A DNA stretch of 64,000 bases from Strix aluco (Eukaryota; Chordata; Aves; Strigiformes; Strigidae), in contig NC_133931.1 in assembly GCF_031877795.1 (NCBI RefSeq), forward strand, positions 26,286,264-26,350,263, in the 5' to 3' direction. Below are positions 62,873-64,000 of the stretch, piece after piece. Each line of letters opens with the position of its first letter. The first letter of the stretch is position 1. Both the position numbers and the translations under genes were made by a program. The notes beneath the pieces were generated by a model. It saw nothing but the letters and a program-made list of their open reading frames with translations, did not search any database and had not been told where the DNA came from.

Positions 62873-64000
62873 GTGAGTATTTTTAACACCGTTTTTGATG
62901 TCCCAATAACTTTTGACAAATGTTTGAGCATATGTTCAATGTCTATAGAATGTCAATGGGAAACTAACCATTTACAGAACAAGTAACAGAGCAATCCACT
63001 AGTGAAAATAAAGGCAAGGTATTCTGCAAAGCCTGCATATAAGCTCTATCTAGACAGTGAACAGTGGGACCGACTCATAGTTAATTCTGAAATATAAAGT
63101 AATTTGCTCAGTGGAAAACTTTGTGTACAGAAAGAAACTATTCTATTAAAGCAGTTTATTAAAGAAATGTAAGTTCTGGAGGGAAAGGGGCAAGAAAAGG
63201 CTTTAAAATTAATTAAAATAGCTAAATGGAAAAAAGTTAACATCTCCCAAGTTCCCTTACAAACACAATATTAATGTATTCAGAAAAGCCAGAAGACAAA
63301 TGGAAACCAAAGGCCCTATTTGCTTTACCCAGAAACAGTGGTCCAGTGACCCATGCCCAAACACATACCTGCTGGCCCTTGGTTCCAGAAAAGGTGTCAG
63401 GCTCTTGCCTCTTCCTCTGGTGGAGGTGCTGGCATCTGACAGAGACCTGTAGATCTTCTGTGACTTCTGCCTGCTGGCCCAAGCCTCCCTGCAGACACTG
63501 CAGTGGCTGGAATGTCTACATTTAGGTGTCTAAGCTTCCACTATACTTGTAGGCAATGTGGGCTGTGGGCTCAGGAAAGCTTTGTGGCCCATCAAGTGTA
63601 GGCGTCCTCTTGGGGAAGCTATGTCGGGTTTTGGGCTTTGCTGACTGCATTGCCCAGCTCTTGGTGGATGATAATGGGAGTTTAGACACATGCAGACTAG
63701 ATGCCTACATAGCAGGCTGTTGACTTTCTCACCTCAGGGTCTTGGTCCAAGACCTGATCTTGAAATGAGACTGCTGGGTCAGGGCACACATCAAACAGTA
63801 AATGGATTTGGGTTGTTAATGTGTCAATGGCCTATGCTGCATGGAGCAATGAAATATTTAATAGTCAGTGACTAGGGTGCTCACTGGGTGCAAAGGAGCT
63901 GTATTGTTCCTATTGCTGTGAGCATTGCATGAACATGGAGTGGTTTCAACAGAGGAGGTAAAGGTTTGGGACTGTTGCTATACTCGTAGCTTACCCACTG
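62873..64000 (+). other. CDH17 intron, open at right edge
   Basis: At least 1.1 kb of intron following the EC4 exon. No frame here matches the expected EC5 start, and no repeat is recognised. Confidence 0.75.

Noticed and set aside
1-64000. Bacterial-style operons, CRISPR arrays, phage or tRNA/rRNA genes
   Set aside because: No direct-repeat arrays with uniform spacers, no cloverleaf-like tRNA, no rRNA; gene structure is that of a vertebrate with spliced exons.

Overview
This is ordinary vertebrate nuclear DNA, almost certainly from a bird. The evidence for a bird is two avian-type CR1 LINE fragments (1-303 and 41993-42720), short introns, sparse repeats, and two multi-exon genes whose proteins read as close sauropsid orthologues of mammalian GEM and CDH17. 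I cannot name the species from sequence alone. Nearly all open frames longer than 60 codons fall in non-coding DNA and look like chance; the real genes are split into short exons with GT-AG boundaries.

Layout, all on the + strand. Positions 1-19.1 kb are intergenic: a CR1 fragment at the left edge, two weak relics of ancient LINEs (about 4.58-4.74 kb and 7.45-7.55 kb) and a diverged direct duplication (15.09-15.27 versus 15.80-16.00 kb). From 19.1 to 28.0 kb lies the complete GEM gene: a TATA/CRE-type promoter, a predicted non-coding first exon, four coding exons (297 codons plus stop) and a 3'UTR of about 0.95 kb with AU-rich motifs and AATAAA signals. From 28.0 to about 50.3 kb is intergenic DNA with a CR1 copy, a small 11-bp minisatellite and an AT-rich block. 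From 50.3 kb to the right edge is the 5' part of CDH17 (LI-cadherin): ten coding exons giving 452 codons, from the signal peptide to the end of the fourth cadherin repeat. The rest of CDH17 lies beyond the window.

GEM is an RGK-family small GTP-binding protein that inhibits voltage-gated calcium channels and Rho-kinase signalling. CDH17 is a calcium-dependent adhesion protein of gut epithelium. From general knowledge, GEM and CDH17 are tandem neighbours in the same orientation on human 8q22.1, so the window is a conserved syntenic block and not a functional operon. I see no bacterial, viral, CRISPR or other unusual system. The findings are regulatory and evolutionary details, and most need alignment or transcript data to confirm.
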